From positions 1 through 37,380 of the forward strand of contig PAZA01000087.1 in NCBI GenBank assembly GCA_002715375.1: 37,380 nucleotides of DNA. Direction: 5' to 3'. The notes beneath the pieces were generated by a model. That model did not search any database, was not told the origin of the DNA, and was given only the letters and a program-made list of their open reading frames with translations. This stretch comes from Halobacteriovoraceae bacterium. Its GTDB lineage: Bacteria > Bdellovibrionota > Bacteriovoracia > Bacteriovoracales > Bacteriovoracaceae. Shown piece after piece: positions 1 to 7,666 of this stretch (within the stretch, counting starts at the first letter, position 1; the number at the start of each line of letters is the position of its first letter). A program made the position numbers and the translations under genes.

Positions 1-540
1 AACCACTTCCCCTTTTATTTCAGAGGCCCTTACTTTTGGTTTGGTTAAATGCATAGTTATTGGTTGTTTAAGAACTGGCCCAAAATCCTTTAACTCTTCT
101 CCTAAGCTTAAATGGGCTGCGACTGGAGCGAAGATGTCCCTGCCGTGAAAGTTACAGCTTATCTTTTCTAAAAAATATTTTTCGTTTCTTATCTCTCTTG
201 CTTCAATAAAAATATCTCTGTTTTCTATGATAGGAGTTAAAACACCATTATCTGGCCCAACAAAAACACCTAACTTTGTTGAAACAACAATGGGTAGTCT
301 GGAAGATCCTACACCCGGATCAACAATCACTAAATGAATTGCATTTTCTGGTAAAAAGTTTAAAGACCTTTCAACTAAAAATGCCCCATTAAATAAGTCA
401 AATGATTTTACTTCATGAGAAATATCAATAAATTGAAGATCTGGGTTAATTTTTAACATAACTCCCTTCATTATTCCTACAAAACCATCTCTATTACCAA
501 AGTCTGTTATAAGAGAAACAAATTTTGTTGGAGTCCCCAT
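1..540 (-). CDS. SAM hydrolase (S-adenosyl-L-methionine hydroxide adenosyltransferase, DUF62 family), C-terminus cut by window edge
   Basis: I translated this from the minus strand: 180 codons are open from ATG at 540 to the window edge, so the C-terminal part is missing. Family motifs appear in order: ITDFGNRDGFVG near residue 10, VIVDPGVGS, VGPDNGVL and FHGRDIFAPVAA. These are the signatures of the DUF62 SAM hydroxide adenosyltransferases, relatives of fluorinase and chlorinase, which cleave SAM to adenosine and methionine using water. The start is supported by AAAGGGAAGG just upstream. It is divergent from the PAS/kinase operon at 723. The family is assigned with high confidence. The physiological role of these enzymes is poorly known, and the halide-using branch cannot be excluded without the missing C-terminal domain. 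Confidence 0.9.
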   Translation of the reverse strand, partial: MGTPTKFVSLITDFGNRDGFVGIMKGVMLKINPDLQFIDISHEVKSFDLFNGAFLVERSLNFLPENAIHLVIVDPGVGSSRLPIVVSTKLGVFVGPDNGVLTPIIENRDIFIEAREIRNEKYFLEKISCNFHGRDIFAPVAAHLSLGEELKDFGPVLKQPITMHLTKPKVRASEIKGEVV

Positions 541-722
541 GCCTTCCCTTTTTGTAAGAGTCAAAATTATTTATGAATTATAGGCCATAAACGATTTTTT
601 TACTACATTACTTTTTCATTTGGGCATTCAAAGTCAGTCAAAAAAAAGCATAATTCATTAAACATATGCTCATTTTTCTCCGAAGGTGATTTGAAGGAAA
701 AAAACCAATAAAAAGCAGAGTT

Positions 723-1130
723 ATGGAAGAAGTTGAACTCAAAAACAATGCCTTTCTCATTACAAAAACAGACAAGTCTGGTGTTGTAACTTATTCAAAT
801 TTATCTTTTCAAAAAGCCACAGGCTTTGAGGAAGAGGAAATCATTGGAAAAAGTTATACATTTTTCCTTGATAAAGAGACTCCAAAGGCACTCGTCAGAC
901 AGCTGTGGGATCGTGTCTCCTCTGGAAAGAGTTGGCAGGGTGTTGTTAAAGTCCATGGATCAAATACAAAATATTTCTGGGTAGACTCCCTCATTTCTCC
1001 TTCTTATATGAACGACGAAATGATTGGCTTTCTACTTATAAAGAGAAAAGCATCTTCCAAGCAAGTTGCTGAAGCGCAACTTTTACATCAAAAGTTGCGG
1101 GAAGAATATGGAGAAGGTGTAACCGAATGA
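723..1130 (+). CDS. Single PAS-domain sensor protein (Aer-type PAS)
   Basis: A 135-residue soluble protein made almost entirely of one PAS domain. Residues about 10-105 follow the Aer N-terminal PAS pattern: TDKSGVVTYSN, then F..ATGFEEEEIIGK, then a W..V.SGKSWQGVVK segment and YFWVDSLISP. In Aer this fold binds FAD and senses redox state; whether this one binds flavin is not visible. It lacks a membrane segment, HAMP or signalling domain, so it must pass its signal to a partner. Its stop overlaps the start of the CheA-like kinase by four bases (ATGA), which makes translational coupling and a direct sensor-kinase partnership likely. The Shine-Dalgarno is weak. Confidence 0.8.
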   Translation: MEEVELKNNAFLITKTDKSGVVTYSNLSFQKATGFEEEEIIGKSYTFFLDKETPKALVRQLWDRVSSGKSWQGVVKVHGSNTKYFWVDSLISPSYMNDEMIGFLLIKRKASSKQVAEAQLLHQKLREEYGEGVTE

Positions 1131-2920
1131 CCAAGCCGCTTGAAAAAACTAAAGACTTGGAAAAGATCTTAGATCTTTTAAAAGATATTTCGGGTGGAAA
1201 ACTTGAAGTAAGGCTTACTCATTTTAAAAAAGAAACTCTTGAAAAAGATCTAGCAGATGGAATCAATAATATTTTAGATCAAACTGAAGCTTTCATGAAG
1301 GAAGCGATTCTAAGTCTTTATGAACATAACAAAGGTACTTCAAGAGTTAGAATTGACCGTAGAGGCTACTCTGGGACATATTCTCATGCTCTGTTTCAGT
1401 TTAACCTGGCCCTTGATAGAAGCCTCCGCCAAAAAGAGGAAATTGAAACAATTCTCGAGAACCTCGGTCAAGCCTATATGACATGCGATCGTTTTGGGCA
1501 AATTAAGGGGCAGCCCTCCAGTATATCTACACAAATTTTTGGCACAGATCCTGTGGGGAACAATTTTGCTGATATTCTAGAACTAAAAGATGAGGAAAGA
1601 AAAGGTGTCTTAGAATGGGTCAAGCTAGTTTTTGATGAGCCTATTGACTTCGAGGATTTAAAACCAATAGGTCCAAAAAGCTTTGATAGGGTTGGTGAAA
1701 AATTTATAGAACTTGATTATCAAGTTATCAGGAATAAAAAAGGCAAAATAGCAAGACTAGTTATTATCGGAACAGATAAGACAGAAGAAAGAAAGTTTAA
1801 AGAAGCTGCTGCAGAAGAAGCTGCTTACGTTAAGGCCATTCTTTCAATGGTCACAGATAAACAAAATTTTATTGATTTTATATCTGAAGTTCAAAGCATT
1901 CTTGATTATCTCAAAAAAACCTTTGCAAAAAGCAGAGGAGAAATTGATGTAAGCCACTGCTTCAGACTAATACACTCTGTAAAAGGCGGATCAGCTTCTT
2001 TCGGTCTCAGAAAAATAAGTCAATTGGCCCACAAAATTGAAAACGAATTCACGAACCTCAATATAACTGACACAAAAACAATTAGAGAGGAAATGGCCAA
2101 AAAGAGAAAGCCTCTCTTGGATGCCCTTAAAGTTTTGGACAAAGATCTCAACTCATTTCTGGATAAAAACGATAATATTCTTGGACTTAGAAAAATTCTG
2201 GAGAACCCAAGTAAAGAACTTACTGAGAAGAAAATAGAAAGCCACGGAAGAAAGCTAAAATCAATTATTGGAGAAGAGTCCGTTGTTTATAGAGACTACG
2301 TAAAGGACTTTATTTTAGAACCCATTGGGGATGCTTTTCAGCATTTTGAAAGGGCCACAGTTCAAGTTGGTGAAAAACTGGGAAAAGATGTTTCATTTGA
2401 AATATTTAACGGTTCAGTTAAATTTTACAGACATGCTTACAAACCGCTTATATCTAGCCTTATACACGCCTTTAGAAATGCTGTAGATCATGGGATTGAA
2501 AGTTTCACTGAAAGAAAAAAGGCCAAAAAAAAGCCGGCTGGAAAAATTGAAGTTCACTTTAAGACAAAGACGGTTCAAGGTAAAAAGTGGATTTTAATAA
2601 AAGTCGAGGATGATGGTAGAGGTATTGACCCTAACATCATCGGACCTTTGGCCGTAGAAAAGGGTGTCATTGATAATAATAAACTTGAGTCACTAGAGGA
2701 CAAAGAAGTTATTCAACTTGTTATGGCCGCAGGCTTTTCATCAAAAGAAGAAGCTACTGATATGTCAGGAAGAGGCGTTGGTTTAGATGCTATTAAATTT
2801 GAGGCGGAAAGGTTAAAAGGAAAGGCTTGGGTTGAAAGTATATTAGGAAAAGGTACAAAGCTCTTTGTCGAGGTCCCGCTTATTCAGGAAGCTAAAAAAG
2901 TCCGCCAAGATAAATCTTAG
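1127..2920 (+). CDS. CheA-like histidine kinase with HPt and HATPase domains, lacking receiver and CheW-like domains
   Basis: A 597-residue cytoplasmic protein. The first ~110 residues are helical and HAMP-like (a D-I-S-G-G-K-L start and an ADGINNILDQ stretch), followed by a PAS-like middle segment (about 110-225). An HPt domain follows with phospho-acceptor His283 in LIHSVKGGSASFG, the CheA P1 pattern. The C-terminal ATPase has the N box HAFRNAVDHG (Asn451), the G1 box EDDGRGID (495-501), and the G2 box GRGVGLDAI ending in GTKLFVEVPL. The protein ends right after the ATPase, so the CheW-like P5 domain that docks CheA to chemoreceptors is absent, as is any response regulator here. It is likely coupled to the overlapping PAS gene rather than to a receptor array. 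The output partner is unknown. Confidence 0.85.
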   Translation: MTKPLEKTKDLEKILDLLKDISGGKLEVRLTHFKKETLEKDLADGINNILDQTEAFMKEAILSLYEHNKGTSRVRIDRRGYSGTYSHALFQFNLALDRSLRQKEEIETILENLGQAYMTCDRFGQIKGQPSSISTQIFGTDPVGNNFADILELKDEERKGVLEWVKLVFDEPIDFEDLKPIGPKSFDRVGEKFIELDYQVIRNKKGKIARLVIIGTDKTEERKFKEAAAEEAAYVKAILSMVTDKQNFIDFISEVQSILDYLKKTFAKSRGEIDVSHCFRLIHSVKGGSASFGLRKISQLAHKIENEFTNLNITDTKTIREEMAKKRKPLLDALKVLDKDLNSFLDKNDNILGLRKILENPSKELTEKKIESHGRKLKSIIGEESVVYRDYVKDFILEPIGDAFQHFERATVQVGEKLGKDVSFEIFNGSVKFYRHAYKPLISSLIHAFRNAVDHGIESFTERKKAKKKPAGKIEVHFKTKTVQGKKWILIKVEDDGRGIDPNIIGPLAVEKGVIDNNKLESLEDKEVIQLVMAAGFSSKEEATDMSGRGVGLDAIKFEAERLKGKAWVESILGKGTKLFVEVPLIQEAKKVRQDKS

Positions 2921-2930
2921 CGGACCAAAA
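2894..2930 (-). terminator. Intrinsic terminator of the DUF4360 gene, buried in the end of the kinase gene
   Basis: Read on the minus strand, GTCCGC/GCGGAC arms (2920-2925 and 2900-2905) enclose an inner ATCTT/AAGAT stem and are followed at once by a CTTTTTT run. This is a canonical rho-independent layout for the minus-strand gene ending at 2938. The hairpin overlaps the last codons and stop of the kinase gene on the plus strand. There it is followed only by CAAAAATC, so it is a poor terminator in that direction. Confidence 0.7.
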
Positions 2931-2937
2931 ATCACAA

Positions 2938-4062
2938 TTAATTACAACGTTTCCACTTTAAATGATATTCAAGACCAGTTTCGACATCTACACTGTCAAC
3001 TGTACCGAGAGCACTTTCCATTGAACTATTTGATCTTGCCATCATTGAACTGTTAATTCTTAAATTAACATCTTGACCACATTTAGACCAAACAAGGGCA
3101 GCTGCCTGAAGGTTATCAGTAAATAGGTATTCATCATCGAAGCTTCCAGGAAAGTCTCTTACAACTCTAGGACCCCTAGAGCCTGCAAAAAAGTAATTAA
3201 CACTTAGTCTGGCTTTCCCTCCAACAGGAGTCGAAACAAAACCTCTATAATCTAGTTTAAAAAGGGACACACTTAAACCTTGAGGAACATGAACTGGTAT
3301 GGCCATATTACAAGACTTCCTATCAATCCTCTTCCCTGTTCCTTCACCCGCTTCGGCCATGTATTCATCAAAGATGATACTTAGAACTTTTTTATCCGGA
3401 GATAACGTTGTGGAAGTCGTTCCTGCGGGGCAACCATTACCACCAACCCCTGGATGACCTAACCTAACATCATCAAGGTCTAAGGAATCATCATGATCAA
3501 AAGAGTCATCATGATCTGGGTTTGAAATAGGAGGTAAAATAGGCCTAATAGGCTCTGGCAAAGGTCTAACTGGCCTCACGCTTGGCGGCAATATTGGTCT
3601 TGGTGGCACCATGCCTGGGCGGTTACCCATTGAAGCGAGCTTTAAAAGCGCCACGTGGTTCCCCTTTCTTTTATAATGCCTTACAAAGGTATTTCCTGCA
3701 TCTTCCACCTTCATTTTAAAATGATGGTAAACAGGTCTTAACTCCCTCGTACACCGCCTCAGTTTGTTGAGGTTTGTCTTAAAAGCAACAATCTTTGTTC
3801 GGCGGGGCTTTTGAATTTTTTTAACATGAACCTTGACCCCTTTTGCAAGACAAGGATTATTACCTAAAAGGACACGGCCTTTAATGGCAGCACGTTTCTC
3901 ACCTCTAAAGTCACGCCGATTTAAAACCTTAACCTTAAGGTCATCAATGACAGTTTGCTTTGGCTTCATCCCAAAATCCCGTACAGGAAAAGGTCGAGGC
4001 CTTGCTTCTCCATAACTCGATGCCAAAACCGCCAAACAAGGTAAAACCATTTTAAAATTCAT
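2938..4062 (-). CDS. Secreted DUF4360 protein with proline-rich and Asp/His-rich linker
   Basis: 374 residues. A short signal peptide (about 1-20, MNFKMVLPCLAVLASS) is followed by a Lys/Arg-rich unrecognised region (about 21-160). Next comes a proline linker with repeated RP-x-LPP units (about 165-190) and an acidic stretch of DHDDSFDHDDSLDLDD. The C-terminal ~150 residues form a DUF4360 domain: G.GCPAGT at its start, TLSPDKKVLSIIFDEYMAEAG, HVPQGLSVSLFKLDYRG, NYFFAGS and a paired-cysteine end. DUF4360 proteins are secreted, of unknown function, and common in fungi and in predatory bacteria. The Shine-Dalgarno GAGGAGG sits five bases before the ATG. The acidic stretch is encoded by an 11-bp direct repeat (TCATCATGATC at 3488 and 3506), a sign of local duplication. 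Function is unknown. Confidence 0.8.
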   Translation of the reverse strand: MNFKMVLPCLAVLASSYGEARPRPFPVRDFGMKPKQTVIDDLKVKVLNRRDFRGEKRAAIKGRVLLGNNPCLAKGVKVHVKKIQKPRRTKIVAFKTNLNKLRRCTRELRPVYHHFKMKVEDAGNTFVRHYKRKGNHVALLKLASMGNRPGMVPPRPILPPSVRPVRPLPEPIRPILPPISNPDHDDSFDHDDSLDLDDVRLGHPGVGGNGCPAGTTSTTLSPDKKVLSIIFDEYMAEAGEGTGKRIDRKSCNMAIPVHVPQGLSVSLFKLDYRGFVSTPVGGKARLSVNYFFAGSRGPRVVRDFPGSFDDEYLFTDNLQAAALVWSKCGQDVNLRINSSMMARSNSSMESALGTVDSVDVETGLEYHLKWKRCN

Positions 4063-4220
4063 GAACTCCTCCTCACATTTTCATTTTTTTTCTTAACCCA
4101 ACAAAATTGACTGAACATTTTGTTTTCTTAGGTCTGCAATGGAATGAGCAAGAAAGATGCCAACTATTAAACACAAGATTTAGGGCCTAGATGACACCCT
4201 TTTTTAATTTGATGCAACTA

Positions 4221-5381
4221 TCAACAGTTCAAACTGGCCTCTTGGTCATAATTTTTAATTATTTTATGGTCAGTATCAACACTTGAGGGCACTTTTACCC
4301 TCCAACCGTAAGGGTCCTCTAACTGCCCTTCTTGAAGGTTTAGCAATACTTCTTTTAAAAATGCCCCTATCTGACCCCTAACCCTCTTCCCTTGGTAATT
4401 GTACTCGGATTCTTTCGATTGTATCTTATAAACTGTTCCATCTTCTTCTCCAAAAGAAGCAATTGATTTTAAGATCACTGCTGTTCCACACGCGAAAGCC
4501 TCTGTTATTTGTCCATCCTTTATACCTTGGATCAACTCCTTTAAACTCAAACTCCTCTCTTGAACCTCAATATTATGATCTCTTGCAATCCTGATAAGAG
4601 AAGATCTTGTGATACCTTCTAAAATTGTTCCCGTAAGAGCAGGGGTTACCAAATTCCCATTTTTAACAATAAAAAGGTTCATTCCACTCATTTCTTCGCA
4701 AATTTCTTTTTTTTCTGCATCCAACCACAAAGTTTGAGAATAACCCAATCTTTCAGCTTTTATAGACGAAACGAGTCCGCTTGCATAATTTCCCCCTGTT
4801 TTAGCCTGGCCCGTTCCTCCTTCAACTGCCCTAACGTACTCTCTTTCAATAAAAACACTTAAAGGTTTGGCCTGTTGAAAATAGCTAGCGGAAGGGCTCG
4901 CAACAACAATGAATTTAAATTCTTTTGAAGGAGCGATCCCGAGATGGTCCTCTGTCGAAATCATGAAGGGCCTTATATAAAGAGAATCCCCACTTTGATC
5001 GGGAATAAAAGGGGATACTTTATCTATCAATATCTTGATCGTCTCCATAAAAATCTCTTCAGAGATATATGGCATGGCCATTCTTTTTGCCGATAAATTA
5101 AACCTTTTGAAATTTTCCAGAGGCCTAAAAAGATAAGGACCTTTTTTACTAACCCGGTAGGCCTTCATACCTTCAAAAATTTCCTGCCCATAGTGAAAAA
5201 CTTTGGCCGTTGGGTTTAACTGAATTGGGCCATAAGGTAACAGGCTTGGCACTCCCCATTGACCCTCTTTAAAATCGCAAGTAATCATAATTGGAGCAAG
5301 AGTCGTCCCAAACCCAATTGGGTCTGGTAACTTAAATGACTTTAAAACCTCTTCTATCCTATCATCTATCTTCAATTTCAT
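4221..5381 (-). CDS. ilvE: Branched-chain amino acid aminotransferase (PLP fold type IV)
   Basis: 386 residues, the usual length of the longer (eukaryotic-like, type II) BCAT enzymes. Motifs: FHYGQEIFEGMKAYR (about 62-76), LYIRPFM, the PLP Schiff-base lysine Lys194 in GTGQAKTGGNYA, SGMNLFIVKNG, LVTPALTGTILEGITRSS and EAFACGTAV. It transfers the amino group between glutamate and branched-chain 2-oxo acids. The start is two bases after the pheA stop with AAAGGGA upstream, so both are one transcript. Such enzymes often accept phenylpyruvate, and the pairing with prephenate dehydratase suggests this copy may finish phenylalanine synthesis. That substrate choice is inferred from context; family assignment is strong. 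Confidence 0.9.
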   Translation of the reverse strand: MKLKIDDRIEEVLKSFKLPDPIGFGTTLAPIMITCDFKEGQWGVPSLLPYGPIQLNPTAKVFHYGQEIFEGMKAYRVSKKGPYLFRPLENFKRFNLSAKRMAMPYISEEIFMETIKILIDKVSPFIPDQSGDSLYIRPFMISTEDHLGIAPSKEFKFIVVASPSASYFQQAKPLSVFIEREYVRAVEGGTGQAKTGGNYASGLVSSIKAERLGYSQTLWLDAEKKEICEEMSGMNLFIVKNGNLVTPALTGTILEGITRSSLIRIARDHNIEVQERSLSLKELIQGIKDGQITEAFACGTAVILKSIASFGEEDGTVYKIQSKESEYNYQGKRVRGQIGAFLKEVLLNLQEGQLEDPYGWRVKVPSSVDTDHKIIKNYDQEASLNC

Positions 5382-5383
5382 TT

Positions 5384-6547
5384 TTAATTCCCTTTTACCT
5401 TTCTTTCAAGTGGAGCAGGATAAGATCCCAAATTTTTCATATGAGTCGTTTCACCAGTTAACTCTATTAACATCTTTTTTACGTGAGGGTCCTGGCCGTT
5501 TCCTTCAAAGTCTACATAAAAAAAATACTCCCAAGGAGAATTAACTTTTGGCCTTGATTCTATTTTTGTAAGATTAAGTTCATATTTTTCAAAAACCTGA
5601 AGTGCCCTAATAAGGGCTCCCTTTTTGTGACCTAAAGTAAAAACAAGAGAGGTTTTACATGGAACACGCTGGTCATAAAAACGCTCTTCCCTTGAAACAA
5701 TAATAAGTCGTGTATAATTTTTAACCTGATTTGTGATATTATGCTCTATTACGTGAAGACCATAATTCTCAGCTGCTTCAGGGCTTGCTATCGCGGCAAG
5801 GGAAGGGTCTTGTAATTTGTGTATATATTCAGCTGCCTTTGCTGTATTTGAAAAGGCTTCCTTTGAGCAATCAAGATTTTCAAGGAACTTAGAACACTGA
5901 AGAAGTGCCTGGGGATGAGAAAGAACTCTCTTAACTCTATGGAGTGGAATTTTTTCCAGAGTCATAAGACAGTGGTTTACTGTAAGGATCTCTTCTCCAA
6001 CAATTTTTAAATCGTATTTACCTAAAAGATCATAACTTTCATTTATAGAACCTGCAGTTGTATTTTCAAGAGGTAAAATGGCAAAGTCTTGCTTTCCATC
6101 AGCGAGGGCCTGGATCATCCCTTCTAAAGTGTCATAACTCTTAAAAGAAGCCCCTTTCTCAGCACTTGAAAAATCCTTAAAGCTTCCAAAGTGGGTTTTG
6201 GCCGCCAAATAACTATAAGACCCCTTACAACCGTGATAGGCGACACCTGGACCTTCCTCAACCTCTGTTTTATAGAGTTTCTGCTCCTGAATTCGAACCG
6301 AATACTCAATAATTTCACTAAAAAGCTTTCTAATATGCACAGGGTCTAATTGATACGCTTCTCCCTTTTTCATAATTTTTTGGAGAATCTCTTCTTCTCG
6401 AACGAAGTCCCTAAATTTCAAAGCACTATCATGAAGTTTGGCCTCTCCGACTTCTTCAACAACAAAGACTCTTTCAGATAAACCTTCCAATATTTTACTG
6501 TCTATTTTATCCAGACGTTTTCGGTACTCTTTCAAAATTTCCATCAT
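5384..6547 (-). CDS. pheA: Bifunctional chorismate mutase / prephenate dehydratase (P-protein)
   Basis: 387 residues, normal for a P-protein. An AroQ-type chorismate mutase domain (about 1-95: EILKEYRKRLDKIDSKIL, then FVVEEVGEAK) is followed by prephenate dehydratase (about 103-285: VAYHGCKGSYSYLAA, LPLENTTAGSINESYDLL, KNYTRLIIVS). A C-terminal ACT domain (about 300-380) has GALIRAL and ESRP, the two motifs forming the phenylalanine site, so feedback inhibition is expected. It makes phenylpyruvate from chorismate in two steps in the cytoplasm. The catalytic TRF motif reads TRL here, a conservative but uncommon change. GGAG lies eight bases before the first ATG; a second ATG follows directly. 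First gene of an operon with ilvE. Confidence 0.93.
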   Translation of the reverse strand: MMEILKEYRKRLDKIDSKILEGLSERVFVVEEVGEAKLHDSALKFRDFVREEEILQKIMKKGEAYQLDPVHIRKLFSEIIEYSVRIQEQKLYKTEVEEGPGVAYHGCKGSYSYLAAKTHFGSFKDFSSAEKGASFKSYDTLEGMIQALADGKQDFAILPLENTTAGSINESYDLLGKYDLKIVGEEILTVNHCLMTLEKIPLHRVKRVLSHPQALLQCSKFLENLDCSKEAFSNTAKAAEYIHKLQDPSLAAIASPEAAENYGLHVIEHNITNQVKNYTRLIIVSREERFYDQRVPCKTSLVFTLGHKKGALIRALQVFEKYELNLTKIESRPKVNSPWEYFFYVDFEGNGQDPHVKKMLIELTGETTHMKNLGSYPAPLERKVKGN

Positions 6548-6703
6548 AGTACGATCTCCATTTTCATCTCACTAAACTAAAAATTTGTTAGTTTTTGAGG
6601 AACCCACGAATCTACATTAAGTTTTTCACTTTGAATACTATAATTCTTTATGAAGCCCACCAAACTTTTGCTACAATTCTCTATAACATCTAGATGAGAA
6701 AAC

Positions 6704-6732
6704 TTGACTGGTAAATAAAATCCTTTTTAAAT
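6704..6732 (+). promoter_or_regulatory. Predicted sigma-70-type promoter for the MBL-fold gene
   Basis: TTGACT (6704-6709) and TTAAAT (6727-6732) are separated by 17 bases. The expected transcript starts near 6739, about 20 bases before the Shine-Dalgarno. The -35 is good and the -10 is mediocre. Confidence 0.45.
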
Positions 6733-6759
6733 AAAAGTGAATAATTAGGGGTGTATTAT

Positions 6760-6775
6760 AAGGAGGTCAGCTATT
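6760..6775 (+). promoter_or_regulatory. Perfect Shine-Dalgarno followed by a putative ATT start codon
   Basis: AAGGAGGT (6760-6767) is fully complementary to the 16S rRNA tail. Five bases later comes ATT (6773-6775), which opens the frame of the MBL-fold protein. No ATG, GTG or TTG occurs in that frame between the upstream stop (TAG at 6746) and ATG 6923. The only nearby ATG (6786) is followed at once by TAA in another frame. AUU starts are known for infC and pcnB in E. coli. A base error in the sequence is the main alternative. Confidence 0.55.
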
Positions 6776-7666
6776 TCATTTTTCAATGTAACCTTTAAAA
6801 GAAAATACACTCTTATTTTTATTCTCCTAATCCTTAAACCCCAGTTCATTTTAAACTCTTACTCAAATGAAAGCGAAAAAAAGCAACTCCGTCTTTATGC
6901 ATTCGAATGCGGAACAATCGAGATGGGCCCTTTTCTTGCTCTTCTCTCTACAAAATTCAGTGATCTCTATAGTAAAGAAAATAAAAAAAAATTCCCAACA
7001 ACATGTTTTTACATTCAACACCCTAAGGGGTCACTACTATGGGGAACAGGGTTAGATGACCGTTATGCAAACTTAAAAGGTGGTAAAAGTTTTTACGGGG
7101 GAATGAGTAAGCATATTGTAAAAAAGACACTCCGAAAAAAATTAGAAAAAATTGGGGTTTCCCTGGACAGTATCACCTATGTTTCGGTTTCACACCTCCA
7201 TCCTGATCATACAGGCAATCTTCACCTCTTCAAAAAAAGCAAAATTCTTCTCCAAAAAGAGGAAGTCGATGCGGGCTTTGGACCTTTTCCTTTTTTTTAT
7301 TTTTTTGAATTCAATCACTATAAAAATATAAAAAAACAGATTCAAACTCTTAACGGTGATTATGACCTTTTTAATGATGGAACCGTTACTATTATTAAAG
7401 CTCCCGGGCATACACCTGGTCATCAGGTCCTTCTTTTAAGACTTCCCAATAAAGGTGCCATTATTTTGGGAGGTGACCTCTACCATTTGAAAGAAAATCA
7501 AAAGAATAAGATTAGTCCATTTCTTATAACTTATGATAAAAAAGAACTCCAAAAATCGTTTTTAAAGATTGAAAATATTCAAAAAAAAGAGAAGGCCTTC
7601 TTATGGATACAACATGAACCTTCCCACTGGGAAAAGGCCTTAAAACCTCCACTTTATTACGATTAA
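6773..7666 (+). CDS. Exported MBL-fold metallohydrolase (lactonase/glyoxalase-like), probable ATT start
   Basis: From the putative ATT start the protein has 297 residues: a basic n-region (FKRKY), a hydrophobic core (TLIFILLILKPQFIL) and then the first MBL strand, LRLYAFECGTIEMGP. The first ordinary ATG (6923) would delete the signal peptide and that strand, so it is probably not the true start. Zinc motifs are complete: SHLHPDHTGNL (HxHxDH), HTPGH, GGDLYH (bridging Asp) and a late His in IQHEP. The arrangement resembles AHL-lactonase/AttM-type MBL hydrolases; the substrate is unknown. The signal peptide predicts a periplasmic or secreted enzyme. Its stop abuts the stop of the opposite acyl-CoA dehydrogenase gene with no base between. 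Confidence 0.8.
   Translation: MSFFNVTFKRKYTLIFILLILKPQFILNSYSNESEKKQLRLYAFECGTIEMGPFLALLSTKFSDLYSKENKKKFPTTCFYIQHPKGSLLWGTGLDDRYANLKGGKSFYGGMSKHIVKKTLRKKLEKIGVSLDSITYVSVSHLHPDHTGNLHLFKKSKILLQKEEVDAGFGPFPFFYFFEFNHYKNIKKQIQTLNGDYDLFNDGTVTIIKAPGHTPGHQVLLLRLPNKGAIILGGDLYHLKENQKNKISPFLITYDKKELQKSFLKIENIQKKEKAFLWIQHEPSHWEKALKPPLYYD

Noticed and set aside
4100-4124. AACAAAAT/ATTTTGTT inverted repeat with a nine-base loop upstream of the DUF4360 gene.
   Set aside because: Stem is nearly all A-T and has no proper U tract; may be an operator but nothing supports it.
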